Of a stretch of DNA of 64,000 nucleotides, positions 22,637 to 33,780 are shown one piece after another (within the stretch, counting starts at the first letter, position 1; each line of letters starts with the position of its first letter). Below the pieces are notes generated by a model. The model worked only from the letters and a program-made list of their open reading frames with translations. It was not told the origin of the DNA and made no database searches. Made by a program: the position numbers and the translations under genes. The stretch is taken from positions 434,001-498,000 of the forward strand of contig CAJQUN010000016.1 of NCBI GenBank assembly GCA_907163345.1, read 5' to 3'. This DNA comes from Haberlea rhodopensis (Eukaryota > Streptophyta > Magnoliopsida > Lamiales > Gesneriaceae).

Positions 22637-23404
22637 ATGGCAGGCAAAAATTCTGAACACCTCAATGAGGAGGTGGGTGATGCAATAAGTGTGAATGCGG
22701 GCTTGTGTGCTACGTGGCAGGATTCAGTGGCTTTGGTGGAGTTCTCGTACAACAATAGTTACCAGGCGAGCATCCAGATGGCTCCATTTGAGGCCTTATA
22801 TGGTCGACGTTGTAGATCGCCACTGTACTGGGATGATTTGGATCGTAAATCGGTAAAAGGACCGGAGTTGATCCGGGAGATGGAAGAGAAAGTGAAAGTG
22901 ATTCGGCAGAGGATGAAAGCAGCCCAGGATAGACAGGCAGCCTATGCTAATCAACGGCGACGACCGTTGGAGTTTCAGTTGGGTGACAAGGTCTTTTTTG
23001 AAAATCTCACCTTTCTGGTGTGTATTACGGTTTGGAATGCGCGGGAAGTTGTCACCGAGGTATGTCGGTCCTTATGAGATCTTGCAGCGCAATGGCACCT
23101 TGGCTTATCGTCTGGCTTTGCCACCGTCGTTATCTAACATTCATGACGTGTTTCATGTGTCAATGTTGAGGAAGTATGAGCCGGATCAGTCTCATGTGTT
23201 GTAGCCTTCAGAAGTACAGTTAGACTCTGATGTGTCTTATGTTGAACGGCCGGTTAGAATTCTGGATCGAGCTGATCGCAGACTTCAGAACAAAGTGATA
23301 TCGATGGTTAAAGTTAAGTGGGATCGTAGGGGTGTCGAGGAGGCCATGTGGGAGACGGAGCGACATATGATGCAACAATATCCGGAACTGTTTTCTGGTA
23401 TGTG
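22637..23404 (+). pseudogene. Gag start fused to integrase C-terminus (internal deletion)
   Basis: ATG at 22637 gives the gag start MAGKNSEHLNEEVGDAISV, then after about 27 codons jumps in frame into the integrase tail ([37 protein letters not shown]). About 3.7 kb of gag-protease-RT-RNase H present in full copies is missing. An extra T in a T run near 22992 shifts the frame; the remainder (LPPSLSNIHDVFHVSML, a TAG at 23202, [14 protein letters not shown]) continues to the pol stop near 23404. No active enzyme could be made. Confidence 0.85.
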
Positions 23405-23473
23405 AATTTATATTTTGTTGTATTGGTAAGTGTATGCAAATTTTGAGGTTGAAATTTTCTAAGTAGAGGAGTA

Positions 23474-25450
23474 TGTGATATCCCTGAAATAATCATGTGC
23501 ATTATGGTTTTAATGTTGATTTTGAGGTTAATGGGGTGTTATTATTATTGTGTGGTTGGGAATGTATGGTTATGCGGTGGGCATGAACTGGTTATACATT
23601 TCAGGGTGCATCTGATGCATTGTGGGGAATGGGTAAATTTGGCATGGTGCAAATGGGCTTTGATCTAGTAATCTAGAAAAGCATGTTTAATTGTTGTTAT
23701 GGTGCATTTTATTGGTTAAATGCTTTAAAATATCTAGTGGCGATATTTTAATACATCATGCTAAATACTTGGACATCATTTTAATTAATCTCCCTTCTAA
23801 TAACCTACCCCCTTATCTCCCTTATTCCCCTCCACTCATTTCTATAACTCAAAACTCACCCCAAAACCCCCCACTCTCATCGCCTATCACTTGGAGGAAA
23901 GGGAAGGAATTTCAAAGCTTGCATTGCTTGTTTTTTGCTAGGATTTGAAGTTTAAGTGGTAAGGAATCCTTCTTGTTAAGTTTTGAACATGTTTAGATGA
24001 GTTTTGGGTTTGTATTTTTGGGGAAAAAAATGGTTTTGTTTTGGATTGTGATGTTGTATGGATTTATGAGATTTTATGGCTATTGTTGTTTATTATGTTG
24101 GTTATTGATGAATATGTTGTGTTGGGTTGAGGGGAGTTGTAGTTTTATGGGTTGTGTGTGTTGAAGGGGATGAAGTGCACAAAAATGGTGATTTTTCGCG
24201 TGTACAGGCATCGGCGATCGATCGGTGCGTTTTACCGATCGATCACACGTATCATGTCTCGGAACAGAGTGTTTCCGCGATCGATCAAGAGTATTGCGCG
24301 ATCGATCGGCGAACGCAGTGAATGATAGGCACAGGCTATGTGATCGATCGCGGAATGACATAAATTGGGCATCGAGGCAGTAGGTTCTCGTGATCGATCG
24401 GCGCGTATGGGCGATCGATCGCGAGACACCATATGTTGGAATTTTGGTTATTTTGATGGAATTTTGATGATGGACTATTATATGGCTTCTAATATTGAGT
24501 TGTGCAATTGTGTACAGCCTTCCTAGGTGGCGGCACAACCCAGTGGATAAATTCTGAAACACCCCGCTTTTTAGAAGAAATGTACGTAGAGAGACGTACG
24601 GGCATCGATGGTAACATGTATGTTTATATGTTGGATTATGCATTGTGGTTGCATGAATTGGATGCTTGGTGCATATTATTTTGAGTCGTTGCTATATTCG
24701 AGTGATGATTATAATGCTTGCCGCTGTCATTTCGAAGCGAGTAATAGAATACTTGACGATGTCGTATCGTAGCGATGTAATAGAATATTTGCCGCTAATA
24801 TGTCGAAGCGAGGATAATGCCACTGTCATATTGAAGCGATGGATATTATAATGTCGTTGATACATCAAAGCGATGGGTATTATAAATGCCGCTGTTATGT
24901 TGAAGCGGGGGACATTGGAATGCCACTGTGTGATTGGTTATCGGTATTGATGGATCGGATATATGTCATGACATTTATTGAACTGCATTATAATATGATG
25001 ATTATGAATATGAGTTATGGAACATGGACAACCAAGGAGAGCATGTTAAATGCATTTGAATACAGGAAGTATTTTGTATTAACGGTTTATGCATTTTGAT
25101 ATTACGATAATATTGTTGTGATTATGATTTATTATATGCTCATGGTTTGGGGTTGTTCCTGTAGGAGCTTTTGACATGGAGGGCTAAGGCAATGGTTGAT
25201 ACGGTGAGCTGTGTGAGGGCTAGTGGTACTGGCATAGAAGAATAATAATTTTTTTTTGTATAGTCTCTACTCAAGAGTAATGTAAATCTATAGCTTTTAC
25301 ATTCATTTTGTTGGGAATGTAACTAAGTTCTTTTGGAATTTTATTTTTGGCACGTTAGCCTCAAGCTCATTATATCAACATGAACCTAATGTATGTTTGA
25401 TTAGCTCTCTTTATGCTCTTAGATTGTACTTAAGATAGCGAGTCCTTCCA
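23474..25450 (+). repeat. 3' LTR (subfamily 1) of the chimeric gypsy element
   Basis: 1977 bp, TGTGATATCC to CCTTCCA (usual ending CCTTACA). Preceded by the purine-rich AGAGGAGTAT. Contains the paired CGATCGATCG array (24214-24422) and a tandem array of about 32-bp units with GCCGCT and CGAAGCGA words (24715-24910). More diverged than the LTRs at 26949 and 33781. Confidence 0.85.
24214..24422. promoter_or_regulatory. Paired CGATCGATCG array (chimeric element LTR)
   Basis: Seven sites matching CGATCGATCG with at most one change, three pairs spaced by exactly 11 bases plus one single. The position within the LTR corresponds to the array at 27695. Function unknown. Confidence 0.7.
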
Positions 25451-25455
25451 ATTTT

Positions 25456-26948
25456 AGAATTACAAGACTGTTATTTTGTACCTTCTATTACTAAACATTA
25501 TTTCAATTTCTTGTTTGGACAAGATGGGTTTTTCATTTATGATAAAGGACAAATGTTGCTCCATTTATTTAAATGAGAAGTTTTATGCTAGTGCACAATT
25601 GATTAATGGTCTCTATGTTCTAACTCTTGATATGCATGTCTATAACATAAATACCAAGATGATTAAGACAATGATTCTAATCCAACTTATCTTTCGCATT
25701 GTCGCTTGGGCCATATAAACGAGAATCGCATCTCAAAACTTCATAATGATGGAGTTTTAGATTCATTTGATTTTGAATCATATGAAACATGTGAATCTTG
25801 TTTAATGGGCAAGATGACTAAAGCCCATTTCAAGGGACATGTTGAAAGGGCAAATGATTTATCGAGTCTCATGCATAATGATGTATGTGGCCCAATAGGC
25901 ACACAAGCTAGAGGTGGGTTTCAATACTTGATTACATTACTAATGACTTCAGTAGATATGGGTATATGTACCTAATGAAACACAAATATTAAACTTTTAA
26001 AGATTCAAGGATTTCAAGAATGACGTACAAAACCAGCTTGACAAAAGTATCAGAATCCTCCGATCAGATCGAGGAGGTGAATACTAAGTCAAGAGTTTTA
26101 TGACTATCTAAAAGAGTGTGGGATAGTCCCGCAACTCACACCTCCGTATACTCCACAATGGAATGATGTATCAGAAACGAGGAATCAAACTTTGTTGGAT
26201 ATGGTTCGATCAATGATGAGTAATGCATTCTTCCAAATTCCTTTTGGGGACATGCTTTAGAAAGAACAATATTTATACTGAACCGTGTTCCATTTAAATC
26301 TGTTGAAAAGATGCCATATGAGATATGGACTGGGAAATGTCCAGTATGTCTTTTATGAAGATTTTGGATTGTGAGGCTTACGTAAGATGTCACGCCTCCA
26401 ACAAACTTGGACCCAAATCTTATAAGTGCTTATTTGTGGGGTATCCTAAGGAAACAAAATGATACTATTCTATTATCCCACCGAGAATAAAGTGGTTGTT
26501 GCTCGAACATGTGTCTTTCTTGAAAGATCATTGATTTCTAGAAGAACCAGTGGGAGACAAATAGAACTCAGTGAAGTACAACCACGACAAAACACTGAAC
26601 ATGATATTGACATGGGAACAGAGCAGTCACCATAAGTTGTTGTGGAACGTGAACCACAAGTTGTTGTGGATGTAATGCCTGCTCAAGAGACACAAGCCCA
26701 ACGTAGGTCTGTAAGAGTACACCGGGAGCCACAGAGATATGGATTTCTTGTGACTCAACAAGGTTACCTACTGCTCATTGATCAGGATGAGTCTTCAACC
26801 TACCAAGAAGCTATAATGACCCTGATTATGAGAAATGGCTAGAGGCCATGAAATCTGAGATGGAATCCATGTATATAAACCAAGTATGGGCTTTGGTTGA
26901 CCCAACTGAAGGAGTAAGACCCATAGGGTGCAAATGGATTTTCAAGAA
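25456..26948 (+). pseudogene. Copia pol: pre-integrase, integrase and start of RT, broken
   Basis: Continues the protease region (LELQDCYFVPS). GAG-pre-integrase: GHINENRISKLHNDGVLDS with CESCLMGKM zinc ligands (25706-25840). Integrase core: MHNDVCGP, then in shifted frames SIRILRSDRGGEY and the PPYTPQWNDVSERRNQT region to about 26200. After several stops, RT begins near 26840 with KWLEAMKSEMESMYINQVW and GCKWIFK, interrupted by the gypsy insertion. Multiple stops and shifts; no functional product. Confidence 0.85.
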
Positions 26949-28969
26949 TGTGATATCCCCGAAATAATTAATTGCAATTAGGGCATTAATCATGTTTATG
27001 TGATATTATGGCTATAATTAGATTATGTGTTGGGACTAATTATCTTGGTAAAATGCTTGTCACATGGTAGGCGTGACCCGGTAGAGCATTTCAGGGTGCA
27101 TGTTATACATGTTGGGAATTGGGTGTTATAATGGTTTAAATGAAATGGGTTGTGTCTATTTGGTAATGCATGATTTTAATAGGGATTTTGATGCATTGTG
27201 GTAAAATGCTTTTAAAATATCATGTTGGGGTATTCTATATATCATGCTTGTGTCTTGATACACATTTAAACCCCATAGCATGGCAAGGGAGCCACTTGCA
27301 CACTTTATATCACATCCTTCCCATCACCTTTAAATCACAACCCACCCTTCATCTCTCCTCTTGCAAGGAAAACTCCCATTTTCGTTTCTGAAACAAAATG
27401 AGAGGAGAAAACTTGGAAAAAAGGAGTCTTTTTGTGTTTTCTTGCTTGAAACTTGGAGCTCAAGTGGTAAGCTTCCATTATGGTAGAGTTTTGTTGAGTT
27501 TTAGTTGGGTTTGTAGCTTGTTGTTGGGGATTTAAGGGTGGATCTTGGTCCAACATCTTGTTTATGTTTGGGGGTTGTATTTTAAGGTTGTTTTGTAGTT
27601 ATATGTTGAGCATGGAAGTTGTTCTTGGTTGTATATGAGTTTAATTGTTGTTGGAAGCTCATACATGGAAGTTTCTCGCTGGAACAGGGCTGCCCGATCG
27701 ATCGAGATATGGGTCCGATCGATCGAGCAAGCCAGAGCCTGAACAAGGCGTGAAATGAGCTTATCGATCGATCGGTAATTTTTCCCGATCGATCGGTGTG
27801 ATGTCTCGATCGATCGGTAAAATGGTTCGATCGATCGGTGGAGGCAGTACTTGGATGCCTATTTTTCTTCACTTGGCGATCGATCGGGGCTTAGGGACCG
27901 ATCGATCGCAAGGCATAAAATGTGGATTTTGAGATTTTGTTCTAAATGATGATGTTTTGGTAATGGTTCATTTATTGGCTTCTAATATGGATTCATGTGA
28001 TTGTGTAGAACCATCCCAGGTAGCCACACATCAAAGGAGATAAAGTCCCACAACATCTCCACTTTTGGAACTAAGGTACGTAGTGAGACGTACGAGCATC
28101 GGACGGTAAAACGTATTTATTACGCTTTGAATTGGCTATGCATTATGGTTGCACATGTGGTCTTATTTATGCATTATGGTTGCATACATAGTTGGAACAT
28201 GCATTATGGTTGCATGAAATTGTGAGTCGAGGTTATATCACAGTGATGAAGAATACTTGCAGCCTTCATGTCGAGGCGATGATAGAATACTTGCCGCTAT
28301 CATATTTAGCGATGAAGAATATTTGCCGCAAACATGTCGAAGCGAAGGATCATGCCGCTGTCATGTTGATGCGAAGGATATTATGCCGCTAATATGTCGA
28401 AGCGAGGGGTATTAATGCCGCTGTCATGTAACGCGAGGGGTATTATGCCACTGATATAATAAGACTGGGATTGGCCATTGGCATACATGGAACGGATGCA
28501 TGTCATAACATATATTATTGGTGTTATAATCAATTAATTGTGATTATGGTACAGAGACAACCAAGGGAGCTTCTATGTGTGTTAAGTACAGGAAGTGATT
28601 TGCAGTTATGGTCTATGCATTGAATTGTGATCATATTATTGTGAATATGATTTATATACATGCTCATGGTTTGGGGTTGTTCCTGTAGATACTTTTGGGC
28701 GGACGGGCTAAGGCGGGTTGATGCGGTGAGCCAGTGAGGAGTGCTTTTGGCATAGTAGGCTTAATTTTTGTATAGTCTCTACTCTAGGAGTAGTGTAAAG
28801 CTATAGGATTAGCATTCATTGGTTGGGAATGTAACTAATCCCTTTTGGAACTTTATTTTGGCACTGTAATTTAATAGCTCAGGGCATCAACACAACCTTT
28901 ATACTCTGTTATGCATGGAAATTTCTATTTACGCCATTAATCCGCACTTAAGGAACTAGGGTCCTTACA
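26949..28969 (+). repeat. 5' LTR of the full-length gypsy element
   Basis: 2021 bp, TGTGATATCCCC to GGTCCTTACA. Three internal arrays: eight CGATCGATCG sites (27695-27908), three copies of TATGCATTATGGTTGCA (28136-28216), and about seven degenerate 32-bp units around GCCGCT...CGAAGCGA (28235-28450). Frames inside it, including those with TDRS repeats on the minus strand, are artefacts of the arrays. Confidence 0.95.
27695..27908. promoter_or_regulatory. Paired CGATCGATCG array, 5' LTR copy
   Basis: Eight perfect CGATCGATCG palindromes arranged 2-4-2. Within groups the spacer is 11 bases (12 in the last pair), giving 21-22 bp start to start; the two gaps between groups are 39 bases each. Could be paired dimer sites on one DNA face or RNA hairpins with a 10-bp stem. 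No known factor assigned. Confidence 0.85.
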
Positions 28970-28973
28970 TTAG

Positions 28974-28985
28974 TGGTATCAGAGC
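28974..28985 (+). promoter_or_regulatory. Primer binding site of the full-length gypsy element
   Basis: TGGTATCAGAGC, exact match to the initiator Met-tRNA type site, 4 bp past the LTR. Confidence 0.95.
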
Positions 28986-29178
28986 AGTGGTTAGAGAACC
29001 CGGGAACTAGTGAAGGGTAGCTTTAGCATGGTTGGCTAGGTGTTTACAATTGGGGCATGTTTATGCATATGGTGCATATTTATGTATACAATTATTATAC
29101 TAACATGCTTGTCATTTATATTGTCTAACGGTTTAGCATATATATTGTTTGGAATTGTGTTAACATTTGTGTTACAGC

Positions 29179-30998
29179 ATGGCGGCTATGAATGCGGGGA
29201 ACCTCAATGAAGAGGTGGGTGATATTGGGAGCGTGAATGCTAGCATCGGGCAGGCAAATCCTTTACCCCCACCTGTTGTGGGTATGGAACCGGTTGCTCA
29301 ATTACTGTTACCAGGGGAGCTTAGCCTGACGCAATTTCTGACCTTCCACCCACCCATGTTTGAAGGAACAGAGACAGGAGAAGAGGCCGAAGAGTGGCTG
29401 GAGAGACTAGAACAGATTTTTGTATCTGCGACGTGTGCTAGGACGGCTTGGTTAAGGCTGGCGGAATTTCAATTGGCAAAGAAGTCTTCTATGTGGTGGA
29501 AGACGACTGTAATGGAATTGAGGGACAAGGTATGGTCATTGACTGGACTCTATTCAGAACTCGGTTTCTAAACCGATATTTCTCTGCCGCGGCTAGGCAA
29601 ACTAAGGAGGATGAATTTACAAATCTGAAACAAGGGAACCTGTCAGTTTCTGATTATGCCATGCACTACTCGTCCTTATTGAGGTATGTTCCACATATTG
29701 CTACAAATGGACATGCCAAGATGAGGCACTTCCTGAAGGGGCTGCGACCGGAATTATTTGATCGAGTCATTTCTAACAACCCGACATCTTTTGATGATGC
29801 ACTGGTTAGAGCGGATTTAGCAGAGATATGGGTGAGTGCTTATCCTGAGGCCATACCCTCACCAGCTCCGTCACAAAGATCAACATCTGAAAATCTGAGG
29901 CCCCGAGGGGGATCTTTTAAGTCGCGGGGGACTTCTTCTTCTTCTCGGTTTGGCGGAAGGCGGCCGGAGGGCCGGAAGCAAGGGGATCGGAGGAGTGGTA
30001 CATCTACTTATGGGGGACCGACTCAAGCTAGTAGAGCGGGAGATGTCAAGTGCCACTTTTGTGGAGGACCGCACTTGATGAGAGATTGTTCTGTGTGCTA
30101 CATTTGTGGCAAGTCGGGCCACATTGCTCGGCGTTGCCCCAACCGGGAAGGACAAACGGATCTCAGGGAAGGTCGAGGGAGGTTTTCTAGTGGTACAGTG
30201 CCGCAGAGGCCACCGATGGTGCCTCGTCAGATGGGAGGACAGGCAATGGGGCCACCTCAGGGACATGTCTATGCATTGACCAGGGAGCAGGCCGATGCAG
30301 CTCCAGAGGAGGTTATAGCTGGTACGTGCCTACTATTTACATTTTCCGCCTTTATTTTGATAGACACAGGTGCTTCGCACTCCTTCGTGTCTGCGGACTT
30401 TGTGGCGAGACATCATATGTGCACGTCTCCGTTACCCACGTCTCTATTGGTCTCGACACCCACCGGGAAGAGAGTTGTTGCTGATCGGTTTCTGATGGAC
30501 TGCCTCATTTATTTTGAGGGCAACGAGATAAGGGCAGATTTGGTTGTTTTGAGTATGTCAGATTTCGACTGCATTGTGGGCATCGACATTCTGAACAGAT
30601 ATCAGGCAGTGGTAGATTGTCGACAGAGGACAGTTCGATTCAGATCTGGTTTGGGAGTTCTGTGGACTTTTTATGGCGACGGGTCTCGTGCGAAGATTCC
30701 GTTGATTTCGGCAATCAAAATGTCTCAGTTGTTGGAACGTGGTCACACGGGCTACCTCATCTATGCCGTGGACACGTCGGGAAAGAGTAAAGAGTTAAAG
30801 GTTGAGGATATACCAGTGGTAGCGGAATTTGCTGACGCATTCCCGGAGGAGATTCCCGGATTCCCACCGGCAAGGGAAGTCGAGTTTGGGATTGAGTTAT
30901 TACCGGGGACATCCGCTATCTCCCGTGCACCTTACAGGATGGCACCGGCTGAGCTAAGAGAGTTGAAGGAGCAATTGCAGGAACTCCTTGATAAATGA
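29179..30998 (+). pseudogene. Gypsy gag and protease, with one frameshift and a terminal nonsense codon
   Basis: ATG at 29179 ([15 protein letters not shown]), matching the start in the minus-strand copy. Retrotrans_gag domain ([20 protein letters not shown]). A one-base deletion near 29520-29540 relative to the other copy shifts frame; the downstream frame carries the rest of gag, two zinc knuckles (CHFCGGPHLMRDC and CYICGKSGHIARRC) and the aspartic protease [12 protein letters not shown]. It ends at a TGA at 30996-30998 where the sister copy has a glycine codon, just before RT. Confidence 0.9.
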
Positions 30999-33710
30999 TA
31001 TATACGCCCTAGCGTATCGCCTTGGGGCGCACCAGTTCTTTTTATGAAGAAGAAGGATGGCTCGATGCGTTTGTGCATCGATTACCGGCAACTGAATAAG
31101 GCCACGGTAAAGAACAAGTACCCTCTTCCAAGGATCGACGACTTGTTTGACCAGTTGCAAGGTACGAAACTGTATAGTAAGATTGATTTGAGATCCGGAT
31201 ACCATCAGATACGGGTTAGAGAGGAGGATGTACAGAAGACAGCATTTAGGACTCGGTATGGGCACTACGAGTTCTTAGTAATGCCGTTCGGTGTGACGAA
31301 TGCCCCGGCCGTCTTTATGAGCTTAATGAATCGGGTGTTTCAACCCTATCTGGATCAATTCGTCATTGTGTTTATTGACGATATACTCATCTACTCCCGG
31401 AGCGAGGAAGAGCATGTGAGACACTTGAGGACCGTGCTCCAGATCCTCAGAGACCATCAATTGTATGCCAAGCTCAGCAAATGTGAGTTTTGGTTGAGCA
31501 GTGTAGTATTTCTGGGGCACGTCATATCTAGCAGTGGGATTTCAGTGGACCCCAGGAAGATTGAGGCGGTGATGGAGTGGGCTGCACCAACTTCTGTGCC
31601 CGAGATTCGGAGTTTTCTTGGTTTGGCTGGCTATTACCGACGCTTTGTCGAGGGATTTTCTAAGATTGCTAAACCACTGACGCAGTTGACCCAGAAGGGA
31701 GTACCCTTCTTTTGGTCAGAGGCTTGCGAGGAGAGCTTCCAAGAGTTGAAGCACCGATTGACGACGGCACCGGTATTGGTGATCCCTACGGAGAACAAAA
31801 GGTTTGTGCTTTATACTGACGCATTACTGCAGGGCTTGGGTTGTCTACTGATGCAAGATAAGCATGTGGTAGCTTATGCATCGAGGCAGTTGAAGCCGCA
31901 TGAGGTTAGGTACCCAGTCCATGACTTGGAGTTGGCTGCTATTATCTTTGCCCTGAAGATTTGGAGGCACTATCTGTATGGTACGTCCTTTACCATATAT
32001 ACGGATCATAAGAGCCTGAAATTCTTATTCACTCAGGCGGAGTTGAATATGCGTCAGAGGAGATGGATGGATTTACTCAAAGACTATGACTGTGAGATTG
32101 AGTACCATCCGGGGAAGGCAAACTTGACGGCAGATGCCTTGAGTCGGAAGGTGAAGAGTACTGCTGAGGAGGTCATGCATTTGTCGGCTATGATGACTTC
32201 CTGTTGCCATCTGGGCTATGACTTCGACGTAGATACATCGCCTGTGCATGTATCGACCTTATTAGCTGAGCCAGATATCTATGAGCATATCAGGAGAGCT
32301 CAGAGGATAGATGATGAGATTCAGAGATGGTCATCATTGGCACTTCAGGGGCAGCCATCAAAGTTCAGAGTGGCTGAGGACGGTTCTTTGAGACTTGGTA
32401 ACCGATGGGTAGTCCCAGGTACGCCGGAGTTGCGCAGAGGAATCTTGGAACGGGCTCATAGTAGTCGATTTAGCATCCACCCAGGAGGGAGGAAGATGTA
32501 TAAGGACTTGTGTGATCAGTTCTGGTGGAAACAGATGAAACGTGATGTAATCTCATTTGTCAAGAAGTGTTTGATCTGTCAACAGGTTAAGGCAGAGAGA
32601 CAGAGACCCAGTGGCGAGCTAAGGAGCTTAGATATACCGGAGTGGAAGTGGGAACACATATCTATGAACTTTGTGACCCACTTGCCGAGGACTACTTCGG
32701 GTTGTGATGCCATTTGGGTGATCATTGACAGGCTGACGAAGGTAGCTCACTTCATTCCCTACAGTATGACGTACACATACTTGAGGATGGCTCAATTGTA
32801 TGTCCGGGATATAGTGAGACTGCATGGGATTCCAGTGTCTATTGTGTCTGACAGAGATCCGCGGTTCACATCTCATTTCTGGGGAGGTCTTCAGTCAGCT
32901 TTGGGTACTGAGTTGAGGTTGAGTACGACATATCATCCCCAAACGGACGGTCAGACTGAGCGTACTATACAGACGCTCGAGGACATGCTGCGAGCTTGTG
33001 TGTTGGAGTTTGATGCCTCATGGCAAGATTCTTTGGCCTTGGTAGAGTTTTCATACAACAACAGCTATCAGGCGAGTATTCAGATGGCACCGTTTGAGGC
33101 TTTGTATGGTAGGCGTTGTAGGTCACCGTTGTACTGGGATGACTTGACCAGTAAAGCAGCGGGAGGACCCGAACTGATTCGGGAGATGGAGGATAAGGTG
33201 AAGATTATCCGTCAGAAAATGAAGGCAGCCCAGGACAGGCAAGCCGCCTATGCGAATAAACGGCGGAGACCGTTGGAATTTCAGTTGGGAGACAGAGTCT
33301 TTTTGAAGATTTCACCTTTCAGGGGTGTGGTTCGGTTTGGTATGCGTGGTAAATTGTCTTCGAGGTATGTGGGACCGTATGAGATTTTACAGCGCATCGG
33401 TACCTTGGCTTACCGTTTAGCACTGCCACCGTCGTTGTCTGGTATTCACGACGTGTTTCATATATCTATGCTACGGAAGTATGAGCCGGATCCGCCGCAT
33501 GTATTGCAGCCTTCTGAGGTTCAGTTAGATTCTGATGTATCTTATGAGGAACGGCCAGTCAAGATTCTGGATAGGGCTGATCGCAGGCTTCGGAACAAAG
33601 TGATACCTATGGTAAAGGTACAATGGGATCGCAGGGGTGTCGAAGAGGCCACGTGGGAGACGGAGCAGCATATGGTGCAGCACTACCCGGAACTATTCTC
33701 TGGTATGTGA
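30999..33710 (+). pseudogene. Gypsy pol: reverse transcriptase, RNase H, integrase, chromodomain-like tail
   Basis: Open for about 900 codons after the nonsense codon. [38 protein letters not shown], catalytic FIDDILIYS. RNase [13 protein letters not shown] and [10 protein letters not shown]. Integrase: zinc-binding [10 protein letters not shown]...CLICQQ, core [31 protein letters not shown], then [19 protein letters not shown] and the chromodomain-like tail ending FSGM. The first integrase catalytic Asp is Asn (codon 32667-32669, AAC); the sister copy has Asp. It would need the upstream gag-protease frame to be expressed. Confidence 0.9.
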
Positions 33711-33767
33711 TTTATGTTTAGTTTCGATTTGGGTAAGTGCATGCGATTTCGAGGGCGAAATCTTATA

Positions 33768-33780
33768 AGTATGGGAGTAT
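33768..33780 (+). promoter_or_regulatory. Polypurine-tract region of the full-length gypsy element
   Basis: GTATGGGAGTAT immediately before the 3' LTR, the expected plus-strand priming position. Weakly purine-rich, but the same word precedes the LTR in sister copies (AGTAGGGGAGTAT on the minus strand at 49227). Confidence 0.65.

Larger units (their letters stand above)
19979..25450 (+). mobile_element. Chimeric gypsy derivative: palindromic left LTR, deleted interior, right LTR of another subfamily
   Basis: Flanked by ATTTT at 19974-19978 and 25451-25455; using one copy restores the copia frame (G-L-I-L-E-L). The left 2434 bp is an inverted repeat of a partial LTR (subfamily 2, as in 36885-38940). 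Then follow a primer site, a gag start fused to the integrase end, and a 1977-bp LTR of subfamily 1 with the CGATCGATCG array. Both outer termini are therefore U5-type ends (TGTAAGG inverted at the left, CCTTCCA at the right) instead of one U3 and one U5 end. Non-autonomous. Confidence 0.8.

Noticed and set aside
27582..27872. Minus-strand frame with repeated TDRS peptides (also 34473-34703)
   Set aside because: The peptide is a by-product of the CGATCGATCG array; frames lie inside LTRs and differ between copies.
27695..27908. CRISPR-like regular repeats with spacers
   Set aside because: Repeats are 10-bp palindromes with 11-base spacers inside plant LTRs; no cas genes, wrong unit size, and copies recur in every LTR of the family.
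28974..28985. tRNA gene signal
   Set aside because: Only the primer site complementary to the tRNA 3' end is present here and at 6031, 22417 and 53822; no cloverleaf was seen.
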